A DNA stretch of 64,000 nt from JBDGYW01 sp964518955. GTDB taxonomy: Bacteria; Gemmatimonadota; Gemmatimonadetes; Gemmatimonadales; GWC2-71-9. Below, one piece after another: positions 8,414 to 16,013 of the stretch. Under the pieces are notes generated by a model. It was given only the letters and a program-made list of their open reading frames with translations, was not told the origin of the DNA and ran no database searches. The position numbers and the translations under genes are program-made. Position 1 is the first letter of the stretch, and each line of letters begins with the position of its first letter. The DNA lies in assembly GCA_964518955.1 (NCBI GenBank), contig CAZFHS010000002.1, positions 1 through 64,000 on the forward strand, in the 5' to 3' direction.

Positions 8414-9141
8414 TTGGCCGTCGCGATAGCTCGTTTGCAGATTGCGCAGTGATTTTAGCCTCTTGTCTGGTGCTGTCGATCGTGCCGTCATTGGCGTGGG
8501 CACAGCGCGGCCGAACCGAGGTGCGGGAGGGCAACAGGCTGTACGAGGAGGGCAGGTATCCGGAAGCTCACGAGCGGTACCTCGAGGCGCTCCGTGAAGA
8601 CCCCAACTCGCCCCTCATCCGATTCAACGAAGGAAACGCGCTATATCAAACCGAAGAGTTCCAGAGGGCACTGGATGCATACCGCCAGTCACTCGAGACG
8701 GGTGACGAGTCGCTCAAGGCGCAGTCCTGGTACAATCTCGGAAACGCGTTGTTTCGCCAGCAGCAGTTGCAGGAGAGCGCCGAAGCATACAAGGAGGCGC
8801 TCAGGCTGGACCATGACGATGCCGACGCGAAGCACAACCTCGAACTGACACTTCAACAAATGCAACAGCAGCAGCAACAACAACAACAGCAGCAGGGGCA
8901 GGACGAAGAGGAGCAACAAGATCAGCAACAGCAGCAGCAGGAACAGCAGGATGGCGAACAACAGCAGCAGCAGGATGAGCAGCAAGGGGAGCAGCCACAG
9001 GACCAGCAGCAACAGCAGCCGAGGGAAATGAGCCGGGAAGAGGCAGAACGGTTGTTGCAGGCGTTGAACGAGGACCCCAATGATATCAACCGCCAGCGTG
9101 CCCGTGGACGTCCCCGCGCCAGAGTGAGAAGGGATTGGTAA
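8410..9141 (+). CDS. batC: BatC-like TPR protein with a long Gln-rich tail
   Basis: About 243 residues. A signal peptide (cut near AWAQ, about residue 33) is followed by three TPR units (about 38-145; GNRLYEEGRYPEAHERY, then GNALYQTEEF, then GNALFRQQQL). After these comes a roughly 60-residue tract that is almost only Gln, Asp and Glu, and a short basic C-terminus. I chose ATG 8410 over 8392 because it forms the ATGA overlap with batB and has GGGAGG five bases upstream, whereas the other start has its Shine-Dalgarno one base away. The low-complexity tract is coded by mixed CAG/CAA and could vary in length. It is probably a periplasmic scaffold for BatA/BatB/BatD. Confidence 0.85.
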   Translation: MIGRRDSSFADCAVILASCLVLSIVPSLAWAQRGRTEVREGNRLYEEGRYPEAHERYLEALREDPNSPLIRFNEGNALYQTEEFQRALDAYRQSLETGDESLKAQSWYNLGNALFRQQQLQESAEAYKEALRLDHDDADAKHNLELTLQQMQQQQQQQQQQQGQDEEEQQDQQQQQQEQQDGEQQQQQDEQQGEQPQDQQQQQPREMSREEAERLLQALNEDPNDINRQRARGRPRARVRRDW

Positions 9142-10973
9142 TGCGGGCGGCCAGAGTCCCTGTGCTTGGTGTTTTGCTGGTGTCGGTTGCATTGGCGTGG
9201 CAGCCGGTGTACGCACAGGACATCACGGTCCGCGCATACCTGAGCAACAATGTCGTCGGGCTCAACCAAGCGTTTACGCTGAGCGTGGAGATCTCGGGGA
9301 CGCAGCAGCTAGACGCAAATCCGGTTCTGCCAGAGATGTCTAACTTCGCTCAATTCTTGAATAGCAGCACATCCTCACAGATGAATATCGTCAACGGCCG
9401 CATGTCAGTTACCTACACGGTGCAGTATCGATTCCAGGCCATCAGCGAGGGAATGTTTGACATACCATCGTTTGCGGTCGCGGCTGGGGGAGGAGAGTAT
9501 CAAACAGAACCGCTCGCGCTCGAAATCACCTCTGCCCCGCCTCCGGCCGGTCAGCAGTCGGGTGGAAGTGGTGGGGTGGTCACCACCGAAAGTGGTGTTT
9601 CCCGTGATGATCTCTTTCTTGAGGCAGCTGCAAACAAGACGACCGTATACATCGGAGAACCCGTAATCGTCGAGTATCGGATTTACACGCGCGTCAACGT
9701 GAGCGGGTACGAGATAACGAGGCAACCATCAACGGCCGGTTTCTGGAGCGAGGAATACCCGCAACCGCGTTCGCCTGCCGTCACGAATACGGTTCGCGAC
9801 GGTCGCCAGTATGCCATGGCTACCGTCAAGAAGATGGCGCTGTTTCCCACCAGCCCCGGCACAAAAACCATCGATCCGATGTCGATGCAGACGCAGGTCC
9901 GGGTTCAGCGCTCCCGAGGCCTATTCGACGACTTCTTCCGTGGGGGCAGCCTCTTCGGCAGGAATGTATCGCAGCTCATCACCTCGGCTCCGGTTGAGAT
10001 CGAAGTCCGCCCGCTGCCATCTAACGGTCGACCCAACGACTTCAGTGGGTTCGTTGGCGATGTCGAAGTCTCGACCTCGTTGGACAAAACAACGGCTGAG
10101 ACAAACGAAGCAGTGACCTTCACGGTTCGAGTTAACGGCGAAGGGAATATCCGCACGCTACCCGACCCGGAACTCGATTTCCCGGGAGATTTTGAGGTCT
10201 ACCCGCCGGAGACGACGGAGCAGGTCAACCGCGGCGAAACAACTGTCAGCGGGAGCAAAACCTACGAGTACGTACTAATCCCGCGAGCACCGGGCACGCG
10301 GACGATTCCATCGGTGCGGCTCAACTACTTCGACCCGGCGGCCGAAACGTATCGCACGGATGTCACCGCACCGATCGAGGTAGAAGTAACCGGTGACCCG
10401 GTTGACGGCCCAGGCGTTGTGAGCCGCGCCCGTGGTGAGATTGCCACGTTGAGGGAAGACATTCGTTTCATCCAAATAGACACTCCATCCTTTCGTCAGC
10501 GAGACAGATCCCTGTTCCGCAGCGCTGGCTTCTGGGCGCTATTTCTCGTGCCATTGGTTGTTGTCGGTGGCGCATATAGCGCGCGACGCCACCAAGTACG
10601 TTTGGAAGGGGACGTTGCGTACGCTCGGAGGCGACGAGCGAGCAGGGCCGCTCTGAAACGGTTGTCAGGAGCGCGCAAGTTGCTCGGCCCAGAATCTCAG
10701 ATCGAGTTCTACGCTGAAGTCGGAAACGCCCTGCAAGGGTTCCTCGGAGACAAACTGAACGTTGCGGAGGCCGGGTTGATCCGGGAAGACGTTGGCGAAA
10801 TGTTGCGAGCTGCCTCTGTCTCTCAAGATGTCATTGACAGGTACTTTGCGTGCCTGGAGCATTGCGACCGACAGCGGTTTGCGCCATCAGAGCCCGACGA
10901 GGAAATAATGGCAGAGTTCCTCGGCGAGGTGGAGGTTGCGATGTCGGAGCTCGATCGGGAGCTTGTCCAATGA
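9141..10973 (+). CDS. batD: BatD-like membrane protein
   Basis: A 610-residue protein of the BatD/oxygen-tolerance family (PF13584). It has a signal peptide ending at VYAQD (about 27) and a long extracytoplasmic region made of repeated beta-sandwich units with the family motif VGLNQAFTLSVEISG and repeats such as DKTTAETNEAVTFTVRVNGEGN. A Ser/Gly-rich stretch lies near residue 145. One transmembrane helix follows (about 463-481, FWALFLVPLVVVGGAY), then a cytoplasmic helical tail. ATG 9141 overlaps the batC stop (TAATG), which is better supported than the TTG at 9135. It probably interacts with the VWA proteins at the periplasmic face. Confidence 0.92.
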   Translation: MRAARVPVLGVLLVSVALAWQPVYAQDITVRAYLSNNVVGLNQAFTLSVEISGTQQLDANPVLPEMSNFAQFLNSSTSSQMNIVNGRMSVTYTVQYRFQAISEGMFDIPSFAVAAGGGEYQTEPLALEITSAPPPAGQQSGGSGGVVTTESGVSRDDLFLEAAANKTTVYIGEPVIVEYRIYTRVNVSGYEITRQPSTAGFWSEEYPQPRSPAVTNTVRDGRQYAMATVKKMALFPTSPGTKTIDPMSMQTQVRVQRSRGLFDDFFRGGSLFGRNVSQLITSAPVEIEVRPLPSNGRPNDFSGFVGDVEVSTSLDKTTAETNEAVTFTVRVNGEGNIRTLPDPELDFPGDFEVYPPETTEQVNRGETTVSGSKTYEYVLIPRAPGTRTIPSVRLNYFDPAAETYRTDVTAPIEVEVTGDPVDGPGVVSRARGEIATLREDIRFIQIDTPSFRQRDRSLFRSAGFWALFLVPLVVVGGAYSARRHQVRLEGDVAYARRRRASRAALKRLSGARKLLGPESQIEFYAEVGNALQGFLGDKLNVAEAGLIREDVGEMLRAASVSQDVIDRYFACLEHCDRQRFAPSEPDEEIMAEFLGEVEVAMSELDRELVQ

Positions 10974-11734
10974 TGAACCTTCGGTGCGTAACGCTGCTTC
11001 AGGTTGCCATGTTGTTGGCTTGTTCGACCACGGTGGCCCAGGAGACGTTCTTCGAGGAGGGGAATCTCCAATACCAGAACGGGGAATATGAAGGTGCACT
11101 GAACAGTTACCTCCAGATTCTCGAAGCAGGATTCGAAAGCGCCGCTCTCCATTACAACATCGGCAATAGCTATTTCAAGTTGGGCGATCTCGGTCGGTCG
11201 ATACTCTATTACGAACGAGCTCTGGCAGTTAATCCGCGCGATGAAGATGCTCGCGCCAACCTCGAACTGGCGAGATCCCTGACGGCGGATGAAGTCGTTC
11301 CTCTACCCGGGTTCTGGCTGCTCCGAGTGGTTGACTGGTGGGTGCACGCTTTGCCCTCCGCGTGGCTCGTAGCAATAGTCGGGTTGTCTTATGCGGTTGG
11401 AATGGCTGCGGTCGTCGCCGTCTTATTGGGTCGCTCTAGAACTCTCGAAATCTGGGGGCGGCGCATCGCGATCGTCGCTGCGGCATTGGTTTTGGTTTTA
11501 GGGACAAACATGATTGCTCTCGAACTAGGGCTGGGTGAGCCAGTAGAAGCCGTGGTGTTGGCCGACGAGGTATCCGTGCAGAGCGCTCCGAGCGACGACC
11601 AGGCTCTTCAAGTATTCACCATTCATGAAGGCACCAAGGCTCGAGTCGATCAGCAATCCGGCGAATGGGCTGAGATTGTGCTGGCCGACGGGAAGGTGGG
11701 ATGGGTGAAGGTCGAGGCGCTGGAGATCATCTGA
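10970..11734 (+). CDS. batE: BatE-like TPR/SH3 membrane protein
   Basis: About 254 residues. A signal peptide (LLACSTTVAQ, with a possible lipobox-like Cys) is followed by two TPR units (about 25-95; GNLQYQNGEYEGALNSY and GNSYFKLGDLGRSI). Two transmembrane helices lie near 117-145 and 155-175, and a C-terminal bacterial SH3-like domain carries DEVSVQSAPSDDQA and GWVKVEAL. This matches BatE, the last gene of the operon in Bacteroidota and related phyla. ATG 10970 gives the ATGA overlap with batD; the next ATG is also possible. The sulfatase gene starts only three bases after the stop. Confidence 0.88.
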   Translation: MMNLRCVTLLQVAMLLACSTTVAQETFFEEGNLQYQNGEYEGALNSYLQILEAGFESAALHYNIGNSYFKLGDLGRSILYYERALAVNPRDEDARANLELARSLTADEVVPLPGFWLLRVVDWWVHALPSAWLVAIVGLSYAVGMAAVVAVLLGRSRTLEIWGRRIAIVAAALVLVLGTNMIALELGLGEPVEAVVLADEVSVQSAPSDDQALQVFTIHEGTKARVDQQSGEWAEIVLADGKVGWVKVEALEII

Positions 11735-11737
11735 CTC

Positions 11738-13270
11738 ATGCCAAGAACTTCTCGTCGCCAATTCATCGAGACGTCGGTAGCAGCCATGTCAGCTGCCGCC
11801 ACTGCCGGCGCAGTCGGTTGTACCCGTTCGGGGGCGTCGCAAGCTAAGCCGCCCAACTTGGTGTTCGTCTTTCCAGACCAGATGCGCGGGCAAGCGATGG
11901 GATTCCTGGGAGAGGAACCGGTCCTGACCCCCAATCTCGATCGGTTTGCATCCGAAGGAACCGCCCTCACGGAGGCCGCCGTCAACTACCCCGTTTGCAG
12001 CCCGTACCGCGCTATGATGCTGACGGGCAATTATCCTCATACGAACGGGGTTCTGGGCAACTGCAATACGGCGAGCGCACCGTTCGGATATGAGTTGACG
12101 GAGCGATCGGTTTGCTGGTCCGATCTGCTCGAAAGCAGAGGTTATAGCCTCGGCTACATAGGAAAGTGGCATCTGGATTCACCGTATCGCCCGTACGTCG
12201 GCACGTCGAACAATACGGACGAGATGGCATGGAACGAGTGGACGCCGCCGGTGCGAAGGCACGGCTTCGATTTCTGGCATGCGTACGGGACATACGACAA
12301 CCATAACAAGCCAGAGTACTGGACGAACGACGCTCCCCGGTCAGAGAGGGTCGTGTTCGACATGTGGTCGCCGGAACACGAGGCCGATGTTGCCATCGAC
12401 TACATCCGCAACGACGGCGGGTCCTACAGGGATCCGGCAAAACCGTTCGCACTAGTCGTGTCGATGAATCCGCCGCACATGCCTTACCAGATGGTGCCTC
12501 AGCGGTACCTGGACCTCTACGAGGATGCGAATCCCGATGACCTGATCGTCCGCGGAAACGTAAGATTCAATGGTACGTTCCAACGCGGTGGACCAAATCC
12601 GCATGGCGATGTTGGCGGACTCCTCACCGATGGAGCCGACCTCGCTCGCCGCCACATCAAAAACTACTTCGCGCAGATCACTGGAGTGGACGATCAGTTC
12701 GGGCGAATACTCGCCACCTTGCGGGGAGAAGGTCTCGATGAAGACACGATCGTCGTATTCACGTCGGATCACGGCAACTGCCTCGGATGTCAAAACCAGG
12801 TTTCAAAGAACGTGCACTATGAAGAGTCGATGCGGGTTCCGTTCCTGATTCGCTGGAAAGGCACTTTGCCTACTCGCCAAGACGATCTGCTCATATCCAC
12901 GCCCGACATATTCCCGACACTCATGGATCTCATGGGGTTCGCGACGGAGGTTCCCGCAGACGTCGAGGGCGTCAGTCATGCGGGATTACTGAGAAGTGGG
13001 GAAGGGCACCGGCCGTCGTCTCAACTCTACTTGTGGACTCCGCTGGGTAATCCGTCATTCGGGCGACGCGGAGTGCGTACGCACACTCACACCATGGTGG
13101 TCACTCGGACGCAAGATGCCGCTCCTTCCTATGTCCTGCACGATAACTCGAGCGACCCGTTCCAATTGCGGAACATCGCCGCGGAAGACCCGGATACCAT
13201 ACAGGAATTGATCGAAGCCGAGTTGAATCCTTGGCTGGAGAAGAACAGGGATCCCTGGCTGACCGGCTGA
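11738..13270 (+). CDS. Tat-exported formylglycine sulfatase
   Basis: A 510-residue arylsulfatase-family (PF00884) hydrolase. The active-site signature CSPYR (about 88-92) matches CxPxR, so maturation of Cys to formylglycine is expected. Metal ligands appear in FVFPDQMRG (about 44-52) and TSDHGN (about 344-349), and GKWH is also present. An SRRQFIETS twin-arginine motif precedes a hydrophobic, Ala-rich stretch, suggesting Tat export, possibly with lipidation at GCTRS. It begins three bases after batE, so it is probably cotranscribed with the bat genes, which is not the usual bat composition. The substrate could be a sulfated polysaccharide or other sulfate ester; a dedicated maturase is not in the window. 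Confidence 0.92.
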   Translation: MPRTSRRQFIETSVAAMSAAATAGAVGCTRSGASQAKPPNLVFVFPDQMRGQAMGFLGEEPVLTPNLDRFASEGTALTEAAVNYPVCSPYRAMMLTGNYPHTNGVLGNCNTASAPFGYELTERSVCWSDLLESRGYSLGYIGKWHLDSPYRPYVGTSNNTDEMAWNEWTPPVRRHGFDFWHAYGTYDNHNKPEYWTNDAPRSERVVFDMWSPEHEADVAIDYIRNDGGSYRDPAKPFALVVSMNPPHMPYQMVPQRYLDLYEDANPDDLIVRGNVRFNGTFQRGGPNPHGDVGGLLTDGADLARRHIKNYFAQITGVDDQFGRILATLRGEGLDEDTIVVFTSDHGNCLGCQNQVSKNVHYEESMRVPFLIRWKGTLPTRQDDLLISTPDIFPTLMDLMGFATEVPADVEGVSHAGLLRSGEGHRPSSQLYLWTPLGNPSFGRRGVRTHTHTMVVTRTQDAAPSYVLHDNSSDPFQLRNIAAEDPDTIQELIEAELNPWLEKNRDPWLTG

Positions 13271-13273
13271 CCT

Positions 13274-13310
13274 AACTCACCACCCGCCACTCACCACTCA
13301 CCACTCACCG
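13274..13310. repeat. Short ACTCACC tandem repeats
   Basis: ACTCACC occurs four times within 37 bases, three of them at 7-base spacing, just after the sulfatase stop. The same unit recurs on both strands at 15863-15932, after the ABC transporter pair. The function is unknown; it may be a low-complexity intergenic repeat typical of this genome. Confidence 0.6.
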
Positions 13311-13327
13311 TCCCCAAACTCACTATT

Positions 13328-13372
13328 GCGCATACGTATATAACATATATATATTGTGCATATCGATATGTG
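13328..13372. promoter_or_regulatory. AT-rich palindromic operator-like region
   Basis: An otherwise GC-rich stretch is interrupted by alternating A/T. It contains the perfect 12-base palindrome CATATCGATATG (13359-13370) and a wider ACATAT...ATATGT inverted repeat. ACAT/ATGT half-sites in AT-rich DNA are typical of PadR-type repressor sites, which often control drug or peptide ABC transporters. No PadR gene is present in the window, so this is inference. Confidence 0.4.
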
Positions 13373-13495
13373 AGGTGATGGGGGAGTACGGGGGCCGGCG
13401 TTCGTTCGGCTTCTTGGGAAGCGGGAGGCGCTCGGAAAGGGGCAGAGTGTTTGACGGTCTCCGTTCTCCATCAGCTTTCAGCTTGACGAATTTTA

Positions 13496-13577
13496 CGGTG
13501 TGTGGTGCCTCCTACCGCTCGGTAGGAAGCTCGTGGAGGGGCGAGCGGGACCACGCCATGCCCGGCGCCACACGCCG
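13496..13577 (+). promoter_or_regulatory. Structured leader element, copy A (candidate cis-regulatory RNA)
   Basis: Three stems can be drawn. P1 pairs 13496-13509 with 13564-13577 (14 bp with two G-U pairs). P2 is the perfect hairpin 13510-13527. P3 pairs 13529-13534 with 13541-13546. A 17-base single strand (13547-13563, GGGACCACGCC core) joins P3 to P1. CCGCTCG in the P2 loop (13515-13521) is exactly complementary to CGAGCGG (13542-13548) on P3, allowing a competing or pseudoknot pairing. A second copy at 36795-36897 keeps the core but changes the stems with compensating bases. The element ends 62 bases before the ABC ATPase start codon. It matches no riboswitch I recognise. Confidence 0.6.
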
Positions 13578-13639
13578 TCTTGATAATTGCTCGTTGCACT
13601 TGTGGACCACCTTCGCCGAAAGGGAGAGTTGAAAGGCGC

Positions 13640-14551
13640 ATGAACACAGTTGTCATCGAAGACGTCACAAAGACGTTCGGCACACACACCGCTGTCGACT
13701 CACTCTCACTCGAAGTGCCAAATGGAAGCGTCTACGGCTTCATAGGTCCAAACGGTTCCGGCAAAACAACCACTCTACGAATGATCATGAACATCCTGTA
13801 CCCGGATAGCGGTGAAATCCGGGTGTTTAGTGAACAGCTCGTTGGCGCTTGCACCGACCGCATCGGGTATCTGCCCGAGGAACGTGGACTCTACAAGAAG
13901 ATGAAGGTGCGAGAACTCTTGGAGTTCTACGGAAGCCTCAAAGGCGGGGAAGATGTTCGCAGGGAAGTTGGTCGTTGGCTCGAAAAACTCGATTTGCAGG
14001 ATTGGGCCGACAAAAAAGTCGATGTGTTGTCTAAGGGCATGAGTCAGAAGGTCCAGTTTATCGCCACCGTTGTGTCTGAACCTGAACTGGTGATCCTGGA
14101 TGAACCGTTTACTGGCCTGGACCCGGTGAACGCAGACGTAATTCGGGAAGCGATCCTCTCGCTCAGGGACAATGGCACAACGGTCATCTTGAGCACACAT
14201 GACATGAGCGTGGCCGAGAAGATGTGCGATTTCATCTTCATGATATTCAAAGGCAAAAAAGTCTTGGATGGCACCCTGGCTTCGATCCAAGATCAGTACG
14301 GGAGCGACACGATTAGAATTCGGACCGAGAATGGTGCTTCGGCGTTCTCGAATATCGAAGGAGTTGAAAAAGTGAACGATTTCGGGCAGCTGCAGGAGCT
14401 CCGCATCGCCCGAGACCACGATCCCCAACGGATCATCTCTAGCGTGATGGCCAGAACGCGGGTTACGAGTTTCGAGCTCACCAGGCCTTCGCTGCACGAC
14501 ATCTTCGTTAGAATCGCTGGGCCAGAGATGGAGGAGGGGAGTGATGAATAA
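13640..14551 (+). CDS. ABC transporter ATP-binding protein (NatA-like)
   Basis: A 303-residue ABC ATPase with Walker A GPNGSGKTT (about 35-43), signature LSKGMSQKV (about 130-138; divergent from LSGGQ in the way common in this subgroup), Walker B LVILDEPFTGLDP (about 150-162) and H-loop STHDM. The C-terminal extension after residue 220 resembles the DUF4162 tail of NatA/CcmA-type exporters. ATG 13640 has GAAAGG four bases upstream; the open frame extends further but without coding character. It overlaps the permease gene by eight bases. It probably energises export of Na+ or a small amphiphile; the substrate is not readable. Confidence 0.93.
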   Translation: MNTVVIEDVTKTFGTHTAVDSLSLEVPNGSVYGFIGPNGSGKTTTLRMIMNILYPDSGEIRVFSEQLVGACTDRIGYLPEERGLYKKMKVRELLEFYGSLKGGEDVRREVGRWLEKLDLQDWADKKVDVLSKGMSQKVQFIATVVSEPELVILDEPFTGLDPVNADVIREAILSLRDNGTTVILSTHDMSVAEKMCDFIFMIFKGKKVLDGTLASIQDQYGSDTIRIRTENGASAFSNIEGVEKVNDFGQLQELRIARDHDPQRIISSVMARTRVTSFELTRPSLHDIFVRIAGPEMEEGSDE

Positions 14552-15860
14552 GATCTTCAAAGTCGCCTGGCGGGAGTACAAGTCTACGGTCCGTACCAAG
14601 GGATTCATCATCGGCCTCATAGTCGCGCCGATCGTAATGAGCGCGAGCGGCCTGGTCATGGCGTTGACAAAGGATCGAATCGACACGCGAGACAAAATGA
14701 TCGCGGTAGTTGATCGGTCGGGTTTGCTTGCCGAAGCGCTCACCTCGGCTGCCGAGAGGCGCAACGCTGCTGTGGTGTTCGATGAAGAAACGGGCGAAAA
14801 GGTGAGACCCGCGTATACAGTTGAAATTGTGGCCCCCAGCCAGGCCAACCCCGACGCGCAGCGTTTGTCCCTTTCCAACCGTGTCCGCGATAGGCAACTG
14901 CATGCATTTCTCGAGATTGGGTCAGGGGTGCTGCACCCCCGGGAGAACCGAGAGACCGCGCGAATCCGGTACTATGCGGAGAATGCAGCAATCGACGATG
15001 CGCGGGGATGGCTGGGAAGACCGTTGAACGATGCTCTGCGTCAACTGCGGCTGTCAGATGCTGGTGTACCCGACGACGCAGTACCCGATCTCTTTGACTA
15101 CCTGTCCCCTGAGCCGCTTGGTCTCGTCACGGTCGATGCCGAAACCGGAGAAATCAGCGCTGCGGAGCGCAGCAATGAGCTGGGCACGATTCTACCGCCA
15201 ATTGCAATGTTGATGTTGATGTTTGTGATGATAATGATGGGGGCAGTTCCGCAGCTGAACTCTGTAATGGAGGAGAAGTCGCAGCGTATTGCAGAGGTGA
15301 TGCTCGGTTCCCTCAGGCCGTTCGAGTTCATGATGGGGAAACTCATTGGAGGCGTGAGCGTATCGCTCACGGCTGCGATTTTCTATGTGGCTCTCGGCAC
15401 CTGGGCAGTTCGCCACTACGATGTCGCGCGGTACGTACCATTCGACGTGCTGCCTTGGTTCTTTGTCTATCTGGTCTCGGCTGTCTTCATGGTTGGAGCG
15501 TTGCAGGCTGCACTCGGCTCGGCGTGCAATGATGCCTCTGAAGCACAATCCCTGGCGTTTCCCGCAATGTTGCCGGTCATGATTCCAATGTTTGTGATGA
15601 TGCCGGTCATTATTGCGCCGCAAAGCACGTTCGCCACGAGCCTCTCCCTGTTCCCGCTGTTTACGCCGTTCCTGATGCTGCTTCGCCAAAGCTCTGCGGT
15701 AGGGGTACCAGCTTGGCAACCCTGGTTGGGTCTGATAGGTATCGCGCTCACGACGTTCCTATTTGTGTGGGTGGGTGGCCGTGTCTTCAGAGTTGGTTTG
15801 TTGATGCAGGGAACTCCGCCGAAGTTCGGGAACATCGTCAGGTGGGCGGTGAAAGGGTGA
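14544..15860 (+). CDS. ABC-2 type permease (NatB-like)
   Basis: A 438-residue ABC-2 family membrane subunit. It has one N-terminal transmembrane helix (about 22-40), a large extracytoplasmic domain (about 45-210), and a cluster of five to six helices (about 215-425) including the motif SVMEEKSQRIAEVMLGSLRPFEFMMGK, characteristic of NatB/ABC-2_3 permeases. The ATG at 14544 is preferred to GTG 14541 because GGAGGGG lies at a proper distance. It overlaps the ATPase gene by eight bases, so the two form one unit. It probably works as a homodimer with the ATPase in the inner membrane as an exporter. Confidence 0.9.
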   Translation: MNKIFKVAWREYKSTVRTKGFIIGLIVAPIVMSASGLVMALTKDRIDTRDKMIAVVDRSGLLAEALTSAAERRNAAVVFDEETGEKVRPAYTVEIVAPSQANPDAQRLSLSNRVRDRQLHAFLEIGSGVLHPRENRETARIRYYAENAAIDDARGWLGRPLNDALRQLRLSDAGVPDDAVPDLFDYLSPEPLGLVTVDAETGEISAAERSNELGTILPPIAMLMLMFVMIMMGAVPQLNSVMEEKSQRIAEVMLGSLRPFEFMMGKLIGGVSVSLTAAIFYVALGTWAVRHYDVARYVPFDVLPWFFVYLVSAVFMVGALQAALGSACNDASEAQSLAFPAMLPVMIPMFVMMPVIIAPQSTFATSLSLFPLFTPFLMLLRQSSAVGVPAWQPWLGLIGIALTTFLFVWVGGRVFRVGLLMQGTPPKFGNIVRWAVKG

Positions 15861-15862
15861 TT

Positions 15863-15932
15863 GTGAGTAGTGAGTAGTGAGTGGTAGGTTGCCCCACTCA
15901 CCACCGACTACTTACCACTCACCTCCCAACCT
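15863..15932. repeat. GTGAGTAGT / ACTCACC repeats, partly palindromic
   Basis: Three GTGAGT units on the plus strand are followed by ACTCACC and CCACTCACC units, so the two halves are imperfect inverted copies. GTGAGTGG and CCACTCAC form a perfect 8-bp stem. It lies directly after the permease stop. Similar units sit before the ABC pair at 13274-13310. Confidence 0.55.
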
Positions 15933-16013
15933 CCTTGCTCCCCCCGGCCATGCATGTAGTTTGTAGCCATCAGCCAAACTCAGGTGCATTGATCCGGCTG
16001 TGGAGGCGGAGCA

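Larger units (their letters stand above)
13271..13639. other. Non-coding gap: ACTCACC repeats, AT-rich palindromes and a structured leader
   Basis: No credible gene lies here. From left to right: repeated ACTCACC units (13274-13310), an AT-rich alternating tract with a palindrome (about 13328-13372), a featureless stretch (13373-13495), and a three-stem structured leader (13496-13577). A 62-base spacer ending in GAAAGG before the ABC ATPase start completes the gap. Confidence 0.6.

Noticed and set aside
13496..13577. HDV-like self-cleaving ribozyme on the minus strand of the leader element
   Set aside because: The reverse complement contains a GGCAUGG-like start, but there is no P1 strand between P3 and P4 as the double pseudoknot requires.
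13775..14878. 367-residue minus-strand frame opposite the ABC ATPase
   Set aside because: Antisense to two well-supported overlapping transporter genes; no domain in its translation.
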